Origin: Stigmatella erecta
GTDB taxonomy: Bacteria; Myxococcota; Myxococcia; Myxococcales; Myxococcaceae
Assembly (NCBI RefSeq): GCF_900111745.1
Contig: NZ_FOIJ01000001.1
Span: 682,001 to 746,000 of the forward strand
DNA length: 64,000 nt
Direction of reading: 5' to 3'
This document shows, piece after piece, positions 43,045-54,777 of the stretch (position 1 is the first letter of the stretch; the number at the start of each line of letters is the position of its first letter). The notes under the pieces are model-generated. The model was not told where the DNA came from. It was given only the letters and a program-made list of their open reading frames with translations, and searched no databases. Both the position numbers and the translations under genes were made by a program.

Positions 43045-43961
43045 GAGAGACCATCCCCGTCATCCGGTTGCGGACAGACAGCGGCAGGCTGGTGGCCCGC
43101 GACGGTGTCATCCTCTGCTTCTTCATGCGCCGCTCGCATCAAGAGGTGGCCCCCGCCGTATGGCGCGCCTTACAGGCCTATTTGCGTGCCATTCCCCCTC
43201 AATCATTGAACTGGTACGGCTCGGACGATGGAGACACTCTCCCACTCGATGACAAAGGTTGGGAGCACATCCGCTGGCAAATCCTTGAACGCTCTTGGGG
43301 AGCCGAGTGGCTCGTCGACTTGGAGGAGGACGCCAGTGCAGTGGGCGGGTACCACTTCGAATATGACGGCCGGAAACTCGATGATCCGGGGTTCTCTCAC
43401 GACGAGAACTCCACCAGCGGAGTCACCTTCTCCTTCCCCACCGAGTACCTCTTGGAGCATGGTCCCGCCCATCTGCGCTCCTTGGCTCTAGAACTCGCCC
43501 GCGAGCTACCCTTCAGCTTCGGTTACGCCAGCCTTGCATTCGTTGCTCCGCACGGCCTTTGGTACGCGGCTCGTAGGGAACTCATCGACCCATTGAGCCG
43601 CTACCTAGGCATGGATCTCTATCATCTGAATGATACGAGCCGTGTCATCGGCACCCGGGCGCGAGGAGCCTATTGGCTCACCTTCCTAGGTCAGCCCTTA
43701 CTCGGCCAGCTTGGCGGCATTGAGTCCATACGCCACAAGCTCTCCTTCCCGGAAGTGTCCTTCCATTCCTTGGGGAGAGAGCGCCTGCTGCTCACCCTGG
43801 GGGAGTGGCCCGACGCCATTGACACCGCGCAGAAGGCTTACTTTCCCCAGTACCAGGCGTTGGCGAACCTATTGGAACCTTTCCTCTACGAGGAGCGCAC
43901 CGGCTGGATCTCCCTCGACAAGGACAACATGCGGCGCTGGTTGCGAAGACTTTGTCAGTGA
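43041..43961 (+). CDS. DUF3396 (type VI immunity family)-like protein, probable immunity partner
   Basis: A 306-residue soluble protein without signal peptide or membrane segment. 'DGVILCFFMRRSHQEVAPAV' at the start, 'ARGAYWLTFLGQPLLGQLGG' (about 210-230), 'ERLLLTLGEWPDAID' and 'LEPFLYEE...MRRWLRRL' at the end follow the layout I know for DUF3396, the type VI immunity protein family. Its ATG overlaps the stop of the lipoprotein gene in ATGA, the usual toxin-immunity coupling. Like that gene it is lower in G+C and uses codons (such as TTG and CTA) rare in neighbours, indicating recent transfer. The family call is from memory of the motif layout. Confidence 0.72.
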   Translation: MRETIPVIRLRTDSGRLVARDGVILCFFMRRSHQEVAPAVWRALQAYLRAIPPQSLNWYGSDDGDTLPLDDKGWEHIRWQILERSWGAEWLVDLEEDASAVGGYHFEYDGRKLDDPGFSHDENSTSGVTFSFPTEYLLEHGPAHLRSLALELARELPFSFGYASLAFVAPHGLWYAARRELIDPLSRYLGMDLYHLNDTSRVIGTRARGAYWLTFLGQPLLGQLGGIESIRHKLSFPEVSFHSLGRERLLLTLGEWPDAIDTAQKAYFPQYQALANLLEPFLYEERTGWISLDKDNMRRWLRRLCQ

Positions 43962-44079
43962 GCAGGACAGCGTCGTAGACGCAAGGCTCATGATGACGCC
44001 AAGTGGTGCCGCTGGGGCGGTTTCATTCTGCGGAAGAAAGCAGGCTATCGCGTGAGCGTTACACGACGATGGGTGAAGG

Positions 44080-44169
44080 ATGACGGAGGATGTGTGGGCC
44101 AAGCTGGAGCCCCTGCAGACTCCTCGTCCCGAGCATCCACTGGGGTGTCACAATATTCACCAGCAGTGA
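44080..44169 (+). pseudogene. Transposase stub, N-terminus of an IS5-like transposase
   Basis: A 29-codon frame, starting 'MTEDVWAKLEPLQTPRPEHP' and ending shortly after 'LGCHN'. It resembles the N-terminus of IS5-type transposases (W-x-x-L/I-x-P-L-L then HPLGCHR). The rest of the transposase is missing and no terminal repeats are seen within the 253-base gap. It lies between the lower-G+C toxin-immunity pair and the receiver gene, and marks the edge of the island. Confidence 0.5.
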
Positions 44170-44214
44170 CTCCAGCGCCGCAACCAGAACAGCAGGCCGA
44201 GACCGCGCTGACGC

Positions 44215-44571
44215 CTACGTGACGGCAGCAGCCAGCAACTGAACGATGTCGACCGGCTTGCGGAGGTAAGCGCGGGCAGCGAGGACGTCGCGGCGGCTGT
44301 CAAGATGGGGATCCGCGCTCATGACCACCACCGGGATGTGGGCGAAGCGCGCGTCGGCCCGCTGCTCGGTGCGGAACTCGAAACCGTCCTTCACGGGCAT
44401 CATCAGGTCCAGCAGGATGACGTCGGGACAGGGCCGCATCGTCTCCAGCGCGGCGAGCCCGTGGGCTCCATTCTCCGCGCAGACCACCGTGTGGCCCTCC
44501 TCCTCGAGCAGCTCGCGCAGGGCATCCCGGATGTAGAAGTCGTCCTCCACGACGAGGATGTGCCGGTTCAT
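44215..44571 (-). CDS. Single-domain response regulator (receiver only)
   Basis: A 118-residue CheY-like receiver. 'LVVEDD' supplies the acidic pocket, D55 in 'VILLDLMMPVKDG' is the phosphoacceptor, 'VVVMSAD' has the switch Ser and 'YLRKPVD' the lysine. There is no output domain, so it probably relays phosphate or acts by protein contact. Its ATG overlaps the stop of the giant hybrid kinase in ATGA, so that kinase is almost certainly the phosphodonor. The stop lies close to the edge of the lower-G+C island. Confidence 0.92.
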   Translation of the reverse strand: MNRHILVVEDDFYIRDALRELLEEEGHTVVCAENGAHGLAALETMRPCPDVILLDLMMPVKDGFEFRTEQRADARFAHIPVVVMSADPHLDSRRDVLAARAYLRKPVDIVQLLAAAVT

Positions 44572-47500
44572 GCCAGGCCTCCGTGTGACGTGGCGGGGTC
44601 CTGCGCCTGGAAGCGCGAGGCGTCTTGGGGAAGGAGGACCACGAAGCATGCCCCTCCCCCCGGAGGGCTCTCGACGGCGATCGTCCCGCCGTGAGCACTC
44701 ACGATCTGCTTGGAGATGAAGAGGCCCAGCCCCAGTCCTCCGGTGTTGCGCGAGGCCATCCCGCGGTCAAAGCGGTCGAAAATGGTCTCGCGCAGCGCTT
44801 CCGGAACGCCGGGGCCCTGGTCGCGCACTTCGAGACGGACGAGGTCCCCCTCCTCGGAGAGGCGCACGGCCAGCGGCCCCCCCGGTGCGTACCTCACCGC
44901 ATTGGAGACGAGGTTCGTCAGGACCTGCTCGAGCCGGCGCCCATCCCAGACCCCCAGGAGCCCCGGCGGGGCCTCCAGCCGCACCTGGCACCCGGCAAGC
45001 GCGAGCTGCCCGGCAAAGCGCTCCAGCATATCGGATGCCAGCTGGGCGAGGTCGGCTTCCTTGAAGTCCAGGTCAAGGGTGCCCGTCCGGATGCGCGCCA
45101 AGTCGAGGAGATCGTCCACGAGGCTTGTCAGCCGGTCCACCTGGATCAACGATACCCGGAGCGCCTTCGCGAGCCGCTCCGGACTCGGCGCGCGGCCCCC
45201 ATCGGGCTTCACGTTCCGCTCGGTCATCTGCAACTGCATGCGCAAGGAGGTGATGGGCGTCTTCAGCTCGTGCGACGCAATGGAGAGGAACTCGTCGCGC
45301 GCATCGAGGAGCGTCTTCAGCTCCTGCTCCGCCCGCTTGAGCCGAGTGATATCCGTGAAGGTGAGAAGGGTCTGCGCTGGATGCGAGCCAACGCCCGGCA
45401 CGAAGCCGGAGTCGGCCACGAGGTGGAAGCGGCCTGCGGGCGAGTGACAGAGGGCCTCCAGGTCACGGACCTGGGAATTGAGCATGCGGGCCAGGCCGAG
45501 CGGGCCGTCGTCCTCGCCAGTGATGCGAAATGACCGGCCGTTTTCCGCGGCGTCGAGGTCCATGGGAAAGCCGCCGTCCGCGAGCTGCTGGGCGGCATGG
45601 TTCACGAAGGTGAACCGGCCCGAGTCCGGGTCGACGAGCAGCGTGGGCGCCGGGAGCCTGTCGAGCACCGCCTGGAGCCACTGCTGATGCTGCCTGAGGG
45701 CCACCGCGTGTGCCTCTTGCTCCGCCGCCCGCTGCCGCAGGGCCGCCATCGTGAGCTGCGCTTGCACGCGGGCAAGGAGTTCCCTCGCCGCGAACGGCTT
45801 CGTCAGATAGTCATCCGCGCCCAGTTCGAGCCCGCTCGCCGTGGCCTCCTCCCCCGCGCGTGCGGACAGCAGGATGACCGGAAGCGTGCGCAGGGTGCTG
45901 TCCGCCCGGAGCTGCTGCACGAGTTCGATGCCATCCATCACCGGCATCATCACGTCCGAGAGCACGAGATCCGGCCGCGCCGCCCGAGCCGCCTGGAGCG
46001 CCTCTGCTCCGTTCGCCACGGCCGTCACCTGATAGCGGCCCTCCAGGAGGCGGCGGACATAGTCGCGCATATCGGCGTTGTCGTCGGCGAGCAGGATTCT
46101 CGGCCTGGGGCCACTCACCGCGGCCCCCGGGGCCTGCGCTGGAACCGGCGCAGGGGCCGACGGAGAGGGCTCGACCTGCCAGCGGAGCGTCTCCTCGACG
46201 AAGGCCTCGATGCGCACCGGGTTGGGGGGCGGACGCTGCGCGCTGTCCAGGAGGGACGTCCCCATCCAGTAGGTATTGCCCAGCGGGACACGGACCAGGA
46301 AGGTCGAGCCCTCGCCGACGGTGCTTCGCACCTCCACCGAGCCCCCATGGAGCTTCGCGAGATCCTGCACGAGCGCAAGGCCGATCCCGCTGCCCTCGTG
46401 GGTCCGCCCCTTCGCCTCATGCACCCGGTGGAAGCGCTGAAACACGCGTCCAAGCTCGCTGGCCGGAATGCCAATGCCCGTGTCCTGCACCGACAGCTGC
46501 GCGAACCCACCCTCCCGCTTCAGGGCGACCCGGATCTCACCGGCATGGGTGAACTTGAACGCGTTCGACACGAGGTTGAGGACGATCTTCTCCCACATCT
46601 CGCGGTCGACGAGCACCGGCTCCCCGAGCGGCTCCACGTCCACCACGAAGCGCATCCCCGCGCGCTCCACGGCGGAACGGAACGCGCTCGCGACGTCGCG
46701 GGTGAGCGCCGGCAGGTCGGTGGGCTCGACCGAGGCCTGGGCCCGGCCGGCCTCGATGCGGGAGAAGTCGAGCAGCGCATTCACCAGCTTGAGCAGCCGC
46801 AGCGCGTTGCGGTGCACGACCTGCAGCTCGCCGAGCGCCGCCGTGGACAGGGCCCCGTGGCGCCCGGACAGGAGCTCCTCCACCGGCCCCAGCATGAGCG
46901 TGAGCGGGGTGCGGAACTCGTGGCTCACGTTGCTGAAGAACGCCGTCTTGGCCAGGTCGAGTTCCGCGAGGGCCTCGGCCCTGCACCGCTCCGCCTCATA
47001 GGCACGCGCGTTCCCGAGCGCCGCGCAGGCCGCCGCGCCCAGCATCTCCACGAAGGCGCGATAGGCATCATCGAGCGGAAGCCGTTGGCTCATCCCAATG
47101 ACGAGGAACCCGAGCGGAGCATCCACCCCAGCGACCCGGATCGGCAGCACGAACGACATCCCCAGCGGCTCGGGGTACGGTCCCGCGGAGACGTGCCCGA
47201 ACCGGGCCTCCAGGTCCGGGACCGGCTCCGCCCGCCCGCTGCCCATCGCCTGCCTGAGCGGCCAGCTTTTCTCCCTGGCGCCGGGCGTGAGCCGGATGAC
47301 TTCCGGCGCAAGCGGTCCCCCCGCCTGGGTCCCACAAGTCCCCCGCAGCCGCGCCTCGGTCCCAGCGGGCTCCGTCACGTAGAGAAGCGCGAACGGCAGG
47401 TCGAAGCCATACTCCCCGAGGGTGGCCAGCAGCAGGCCGCACGCCTCATCGAATACCTGGGCCTGTCCTGCCCGGTCAGCGATGTCCCGCAGCGCCCGCG

Positions 47501-47993
47501 TCCTGCGCTGGGCAAGCATCGTTTGGGTCGTCTCGGTCACCGGGTGGAAGAGCCCCACCACCTTGCCGGACTCGTCGCGGATCGGGCTCAGCGAGAAGGT
47601 GAAGAACGTCTCCTCCGGGTAGCCATTGCGCTCCAGGAACATCCGCTGGTTCTCGAGGTACGAGGTCTCACCCGCGAGTGCACGCTCGAAAGGCTCGCCA
47701 ATGGCCGGCCAGGCAGAGGCCCAGGTCACCCGGTAGCTCTCCCCCATGGCGCGGGGATGCACCGCGCCGCAGACCACGCGGTAGCCTTCGTTGTAGATCT
47801 GGTTGTGGCCGTCACCCCAGATGATGTTGATGGGGAAATTCGACGCCAGGCAGAGGCTCACGGTCGTGCGCAAGCTCTGCGGCCACGTCTCGATGGGCCC
47901 CAACGGGGAACGCGACCAGTCGAGGGACTCGATGAGGGCGGCCATTTCGCCCCCGCCGGCAAGCCATTCCAGCTTCCTCGGAAGCGTACTCAT
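44568..47993 (-). CDS. Giant hybrid sensor kinase with two histidine-kinase cores around a receiver
   Basis: A 1141-residue soluble sensor kinase with no membrane helix. In order: PAS-like (about 20-160, 'NIIWGDGHNQIYNEGYRVV'), GAF (about 175-335), HisKA with H358 ('SNVSHEFRTPLTLML'), first HATPase ('VLNLVSNAFKFTH', 'DTGIGIP', 'GSGIGLALVQDLA'), receiver with D680 ('LVLSDVMMPVMDG'), a second PAS (about 770-890), second HisKA with H908 ('SIASHELKTPITSL') and second HATPase ('VLTNLVSNAVRYAP', 'GGLGLGLFISKQIV'). Both cores have all N, G1 and G2 boxes, so both should be active. It is coupled by ATGA to the following receiver gene, giving a possible H-D-H-D relay in two genes. The signal is unknown and likely cytosolic. 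Confidence 0.92.
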   Translation of the reverse strand: MSTLPRKLEWLAGGGEMAALIESLDWSRSPLGPIETWPQSLRTTVSLCLASNFPINIIWGDGHNQIYNEGYRVVCGAVHPRAMGESYRVTWASAWPAIGEPFERALAGETSYLENQRMFLERNGYPEETFFTFSLSPIRDESGKVVGLFHPVTETTQTMLAQRRTRALRDIADRAGQAQVFDEACGLLLATLGEYGFDLPFALLYVTEPAGTEARLRGTCGTQAGGPLAPEVIRLTPGAREKSWPLRQAMGSGRAEPVPDLEARFGHVSAGPYPEPLGMSFVLPIRVAGVDAPLGFLVIGMSQRLPLDDAYRAFVEMLGAAACAALGNARAYEAERCRAEALAELDLAKTAFFSNVSHEFRTPLTLMLGPVEELLSGRHGALSTAALGELQVVHRNALRLLKLVNALLDFSRIEAGRAQASVEPTDLPALTRDVASAFRSAVERAGMRFVVDVEPLGEPVLVDREMWEKIVLNLVSNAFKFTHAGEIRVALKREGGFAQLSVQDTGIGIPASELGRVFQRFHRVHEAKGRTHEGSGIGLALVQDLAKLHGGSVEVRSTVGEGSTFLVRVPLGNTYWMGTSLLDSAQRPPPNPVRIEAFVEETLRWQVEPSPSAPAPVPAQAPGAAVSGPRPRILLADDNADMRDYVRRLLEGRYQVTAVANGAEALQAARAARPDLVLSDVMMPVMDGIELVQQLRADSTLRTLPVILLSARAGEEATASGLELGADDYLTKPFAARELLARVQAQLTMAALRQRAAEQEAHAVALRQHQQWLQAVLDRLPAPTLLVDPDSGRFTFVNHAAQQLADGGFPMDLDAAENGRSFRITGEDDGPLGLARMLNSQVRDLEALCHSPAGRFHLVADSGFVPGVGSHPAQTLLTFTDITRLKRAEQELKTLLDARDEFLSIASHELKTPITSLRMQLQMTERNVKPDGGRAPSPERLAKALRVSLIQVDRLTSLVDDLLDLARIRTGTLDLDFKEADLAQLASDMLERFAGQLALAGCQVRLEAPPGLLGVWDGRRLEQVLTNLVSNAVRYAPGGPLAVRLSEEGDLVRLEVRDQGPGVPEALRETIFDRFDRGMASRNTGGLGLGLFISKQIVSAHGGTIAVESPPGGGACFVVLLPQDASRFQAQDPATSHGGLA

Positions 47994-48074
47994 TGGGGAG
48001 GTATACGTACCCCCTGGTGCTGAAACAAGGTGGATTGAACCACATCAAGGGTTTGAACCGTTGTGCAACGGACG

Positions 48075-48866
48075 CTACCCGCCACGGATGCGCCTGCGGC
48101 CCCAGATGACGTCGGTGTGCCGGGAGCCTGGCTCCGGGGCCAGCCCCAGCTTCTTCAAGTCATCGGAATACTTCGCGCCTTTGACCACCACCCACCGCCG
48201 GGCCACGCGCTCCGCCTCCGCCAGCGTCTCCGGCGTGAGCGGCGCGTGGTCCGCGAAACGGCGCAGGACGTCGAAGCCGGGCTGCGCCTTCCGGGGCTTG
48301 GAGAACATCGGATCGAAGAACACGATGTCGAAGGAGCGCGAGGGCAGCGTGCGCAGGTACTCGCTCGCATCCGCGTGCACCGCCTCGACCCGGCACGAGT
48401 CCGGGCCGAGCGCGTAAGTCTTCAGCCCTTCCGAGACGACGGCATAGAGGGCCAGGCGCTTCTCCAGCCCCACCACCCTGCCCTGCGGCCCCACCGCCAG
48501 CGCCGCCACGATGGCGTCCTGCCCCAGGCCCAGGGTGCAGTCGAGCACCGCATCCCCGGGGCGCAGGTCCGCCATGCGCACGAAGGTATCCGGCTCTCCT
48601 TCGGCCAGCCGGAGCCGCCGCAGGTGCGCCATGCCCCCGTGAAAGGCGTGCTGGCCCTCCGCGTCCCGGAGCGTCACGCCGTCCCGGCCGAAGACGAGGA
48701 GCGCCGCGGTCCGGGTGCCCAGCCAGTCCGCGACGCCCTCGCCGGGCCTGCGCGGAAAAAAAGGAACCGCCCATGCGCTCGCGGCCGCGCGGGCCTGAGC
48801 GATGAGCGGTGGGTCCGGATTGGCACTGGTGGTCACCGCGAGGGGCGCCGGAGCCTCGGCATTCAC
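48075..48866 (-). CDS. SAM-dependent methyltransferase, RsmJ-like
   Basis: A 263-residue class I methyltransferase. The SAM-binding motif is 'VLDCTLGLGQDAIVAAL', then 'VGLEKRLALYAVVSEGL' and the catalytic-type 'FDIVFFDPMFSKPRKAQPGF' (DPMF, as in RsmJ, which methylates G1516 of 16S rRNA). The C-terminal 'RRWVVVKGAKYSDDLKKLGL' also fits the RsmJ/YpiP group. The substrate is likely guanine-N2 in RNA, though this is inferred from the DPMF motif. It starts 14 bases after the RND permease stop on the same strand and may be transcribed with the efflux operon. Confidence 0.85.
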   Translation of the reverse strand: MNAEAPAPLAVTTSANPDPPLIAQARAAASAWAVPFFPRRPGEGVADWLGTRTAALLVFGRDGVTLRDAEGQHAFHGGMAHLRRLRLAEGEPDTFVRMADLRPGDAVLDCTLGLGQDAIVAALAVGPQGRVVGLEKRLALYAVVSEGLKTYALGPDSCRVEAVHADASEYLRTLPSRSFDIVFFDPMFSKPRKAQPGFDVLRRFADHAPLTPETLAEAERVARRWVVVKGAKYSDDLKKLGLAPEPGSRHTDVIWGRRRIRGG

Positions 48867-48880
48867 GGCGCCCCCTTACC

Positions 48881-52027
<3,147 letters not shown>

Positions 52028-52102
52028 GGTGGTGGTGTCCTCAAGATGCGATGCTGTGGCCAGGCCCCGCGCCCCTCCGCGCGGCGCCCGGTGTTGCTGT
52101 GA

Positions 52103-53266
52103 CTAGCGGCTTCCCCCCACCGCACCGCCGCTGGCCCCGGCGCTCAGCTCCTTGCCCACCCGGACGGCGGCCTGCTTCACCTTCACCGGTGCCCCGTCCC
52201 TCAGGGACTGCAGCGAGGTGACCGCCACCTGATCCCCTTGCTTCAGGCCGCTCTCCACCACGTAGGCCATCTCGCCCAGGGTGCCGAGCTGGATGGGCCG
52301 CCGCTCCACCACCGTCTTGCCTTCCTTCTCCCGCACCACGAGCGCGAAGGGCTGGCCGCTCTGGCGCACCACCGCGAGCACCGGCAGCTGCAGCGCCTGG
52401 CGCGTGGAGTAGACGAGGCGCGCGCGCACCAGCTCGCTGGGACGCAGCCCCACGGTGTTGCGGAAGGCGGCGCGGACCTCCACGAGCTGGGTGCGGGGGT
52501 CCGCCTGCGGCGCGATGAAGAAGACGCTGCTGGTGAGCAGCACCTTGCCGCGCGAGTCGAGGAGCTCCAGCGGCGTGTCGGTCCGCAGCGAGCGGGCCCG
52601 CTCGGAGGGCACCGAGACGCTCACCTCCAGCACATCCGCCTGGGCCACGCTCGTCAGCACCGTGGACAGGCCGACCGAGTCGCCCACGCGGACCACGATG
52701 TCGCCCACGGTGCCCGCGAAGGGGGCCCGCACCACGTGGAACTGCAGCTGCACCTCGCGCTGGGTCAGCTGGGCGCCGGCCGCGCGCGCGGCGGCCTCGG
52801 CGGCCTGCACCTGGGCCTGGACGCGCTCCAGCTCCTGGGCGCTCGCCAGCCCCTCCTTGTGGAGGGCCTCGGTGCGGGTCATCGTGCGGCGCGCCAGCTC
52901 CAGGTCCACTTCCCGGGAGCTGCGCTGGGCGCGGGCGTTCTCGACCGCGGCCGTCTCGCCGCGCGCATCCACGTCGATGAGCGGCGCGCCGGCCTCCACC
53001 TTCTGGCCCGGCTTCACGTGAATGGCGCGCACGTAGCCCGCCACCTGGGGCAACAGGGTGACGCTCTGACGCGACTGGAGCGTGCCGAGGTACTCGCCGG
53101 TGTCCCGCACCTCGCTGGGCGCCAGGTTCACGACTTCGATTTCACGCGGCGGCGGCGGCGCCTTCGCGGGCGGCTTGGCACACCCCACGGCCCCCGCGAC
53201 GCACGCAACCCCGAACATTCCAACCGCCAGTACCCTCAGGGGGCGCATCTTCTTCACCAGTCGCAT
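52103..53266 (-). CDS. RND efflux periplasmic adaptor (membrane fusion protein), lipoprotein
   Basis: A 387-residue adaptor of the AcrA/MexA family linking the pump to the outer-membrane duct. The signal peptide ends in a lipobox 'VAGAVGC' with lipidated C29. The body has a barrel/lipoyl halves pattern: 'VRAIHVKPGQKVEAGAPLIDVDARG', a helical hairpin of about 100 residues ('ARRTMTRTEALHKEGLASAQEL'), then 'VRAPFAGTVGDIVVRVGDSVG' and the membrane-proximal 'GEMAYVVESGLKQGDQVAVTSLQSL'. The ATG lies within the last codons of the upstream TolC gene (13-base overlap); GTG at 53257, giving a GTGA overlap, is an alternative. It acts in the periplasm with the permease. Confidence 0.93.
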   Translation of the reverse strand: MRLVKKMRPLRVLAVGMFGVACVAGAVGCAKPPAKAPPPPREIEVVNLAPSEVRDTGEYLGTLQSRQSVTLLPQVAGYVRAIHVKPGQKVEAGAPLIDVDARGETAAVENARAQRSSREVDLELARRTMTRTEALHKEGLASAQELERVQAQVQAAEAAARAAGAQLTQREVQLQFHVVRAPFAGTVGDIVVRVGDSVGLSTVLTSVAQADVLEVSVSVPSERARSLRTDTPLELLDSRGKVLLTSSVFFIAPQADPRTQLVEVRAAFRNTVGLRPSELVRARLVYSTRQALQLPVLAVVRQSGQPFALVVREKEGKTVVERRPIQLGTLGEMAYVVESGLKQGDQVAVTSLQSLRDGAPVKVKQAAVRVGKELSAGASGGAVGGSR

Positions 53267-54657
53267 CGGGCCTCCGTCAAAAATGCACTCAGTCTCGACT
53301 GAACGAGCTCGAACTCCCGCAGGGCGAGCGCCAACTGCGCCTGGCGCAGGGCCGCGCCGCTCTGCACCAGCTCCAGGCTGCTGCCCCGGCCGACCTCGAA
53401 GGCGCGGCGGGTCAGATTGTCCGTCCGCTCCGCCAGCTCCAGCGCCGCGGCCGACGTCTTCACCAGGGTCTCGGCCACCTCCACGCTCCGCCGGGCGCGC
53501 GCCACCTCCACCTCCACCTCGCGGCCGGTGCGCAGCAGCGTCTCGGCCGACTGCGCCTCGAGCGCCGCGCGCTCGCGCACCAGCCCCTCCCGCAGGCCGC
53601 CCTCCCAGATGGGCACCGACAGGATGGCGGAGATGCTCCAGGTGGGCACCGTTCCGAAGCCCGGATCCGTGGTGTACGCCACGACGTTGCTGGAGAGCCC
53701 CAGCGTGGGCAGGTAGCCCGCGGAGGCCTGGCGCCGGCTGTCGCGTGCCGCGGACGCCTGGGCCCGCGCGGCCACGAGATCCGGCCGCTCACTCAGGGCC
53801 TTCAGCGGTGCGCACTCGTCGCGGGTCTGCTCCACCAGGCCCTGAAGCTGGAAGGATGTCCGCACCCCCACCGCCTCGGGCAAGCCCAGCGTCAGCCCCA
53901 GCGCCTCCCGGGTCCGGCGCAGCTGCTCGTCTCCCGAGATGAGCGAGGCGCGGGCGACTTCCACGTCCTGACGCACGCGCACCACGTCGAGCTGCGTGCC
54001 CGCCCCCAGCTCGAAGGAGCGCTGGGTCAGCGCGGCGCGCTCCAGGGCCTGCCGCAAGCCCACGCGGTTCAGCTCTGCGGTGCGCTCGGCCGCCACGGTG
54101 GCCACCAACGCCTGGGCCAGCCCCAGCGTGAGGCGGCGCTGCACATCCTGGAGGTTCGACCGAGCGCTCTCCTCGGTCGAGCCAGCGGCCGACACCCCGC
54201 GCCAGGCGCTCACGTTCACCAGGGACTGCGTCAGCGAGATGGAGCCGCTCAAGAGCGGCGAGGTCGGCGCCTTGTCTCCCTCCCCCGCCTGGCCCACCAG
54301 GGGGCTGCCCGAGGTCGCCAGCACGGGGACATCCGGGTTGAGCAGGTCATGCCCCACACCGCCCGACAGGCGCGCGGTGGGCAGCAGCGAGGAGAGGGCC
54401 TGGCGCCACAAGCCTTCGGCGCGCTGAACGTTGGACTGGGCGATCCGCAGGTCCGAGGAGCGCTCGCGCAGCATCTTCAGCGCCTCGTCCCAGCTCGACA
54501 CCTGCCGCGCCGCCCCGGGCGCGGGGGTGAGCATGGGGTCCTCGATCTTGGGCTGGAAGGGCGCGGGGGCCGCCGGAGGCTCGGCCTGAGCCGCCAGGGC
54601 CAGCCCTGGAGCCGCGACACTCAAGAGGCAAAAGAACGGGAAATACCTGAAATGCAT
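53254..54657 (-). CDS. TolC-family outer-membrane factor of the RND efflux system
   Basis: A 467-residue outer-membrane channel. A signal peptide (about 1-22, ending ALA-AQ) is followed by the two TolC repeats: 'SWDEALKMLRERSSDLRIAQSNVQRAEG' and 'LSERPDLVAARAQASAARDSRRQASAGYLP'. The family strand 'GTVPTWSISAILSVPIWEGGLREG' and the helix 'RAFEVGRGSSLELVQSGAALRQAQ' complete it. It makes a trimeric duct with the adaptor and permease encoded downstream. It is the first gene of the operon, so the three parts are made together. The ATG at 54657 is used; a GTG five codons earlier is possible. Confidence 0.92.
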   Translation of the reverse strand: MHFRYFPFFCLLSVAAPGLALAAQAEPPAAPAPFQPKIEDPMLTPAPGAARQVSSWDEALKMLRERSSDLRIAQSNVQRAEGLWRQALSSLLPTARLSGGVGHDLLNPDVPVLATSGSPLVGQAGEGDKAPTSPLLSGSISLTQSLVNVSAWRGVSAAGSTEESARSNLQDVQRRLTLGLAQALVATVAAERTAELNRVGLRQALERAALTQRSFELGAGTQLDVVRVRQDVEVARASLISGDEQLRRTREALGLTLGLPEAVGVRTSFQLQGLVEQTRDECAPLKALSERPDLVAARAQASAARDSRRQASAGYLPTLGLSSNVVAYTTDPGFGTVPTWSISAILSVPIWEGGLREGLVRERAALEAQSAETLLRTGREVEVEVARARRSVEVAETLVKTSAAALELAERTDNLTRRAFEVGRGSSLELVQSGAALRQAQLALALREFELVQSRLSAFLTEARCDW

Positions 54658-54738
54658 ACCGGGAAGGGCCACGTTCAGGAGAGAGGAGCCTTGTGCGCTG
54701 CCCGGTCGCCCCTCTGCGGGACCGCCCGTTCAGTGTTA

Positions 54739-54755
54739 TTGACAATTGTTGTCAA
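54739..54755. promoter_or_regulatory. Perfect palindromic operator for the MarR regulator
   Basis: TTGACAA and TTGTCAA (54739-54745 and 54749-54755) form a perfect 7+7 inverted repeat around a three-base centre. It sits in the 120-base gap between the RND operon and the divergent marR gene. It contains TTGACA on both strands, so a bound dimer would cover a -35 element in either direction. MarR operators are typically 16-18-base palindromes like this. Binding is inferred. Confidence 0.65.
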
Positions 54756-54777
54756 GAACAAGCATCTTCATACGCCG

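Noticed and set aside
47990-48010. Palindrome GGTATACGTACC upstream of the giant kinase
   Set aside because: It is not symmetrical when aligned with its reverse complement, so I did not call an operator.
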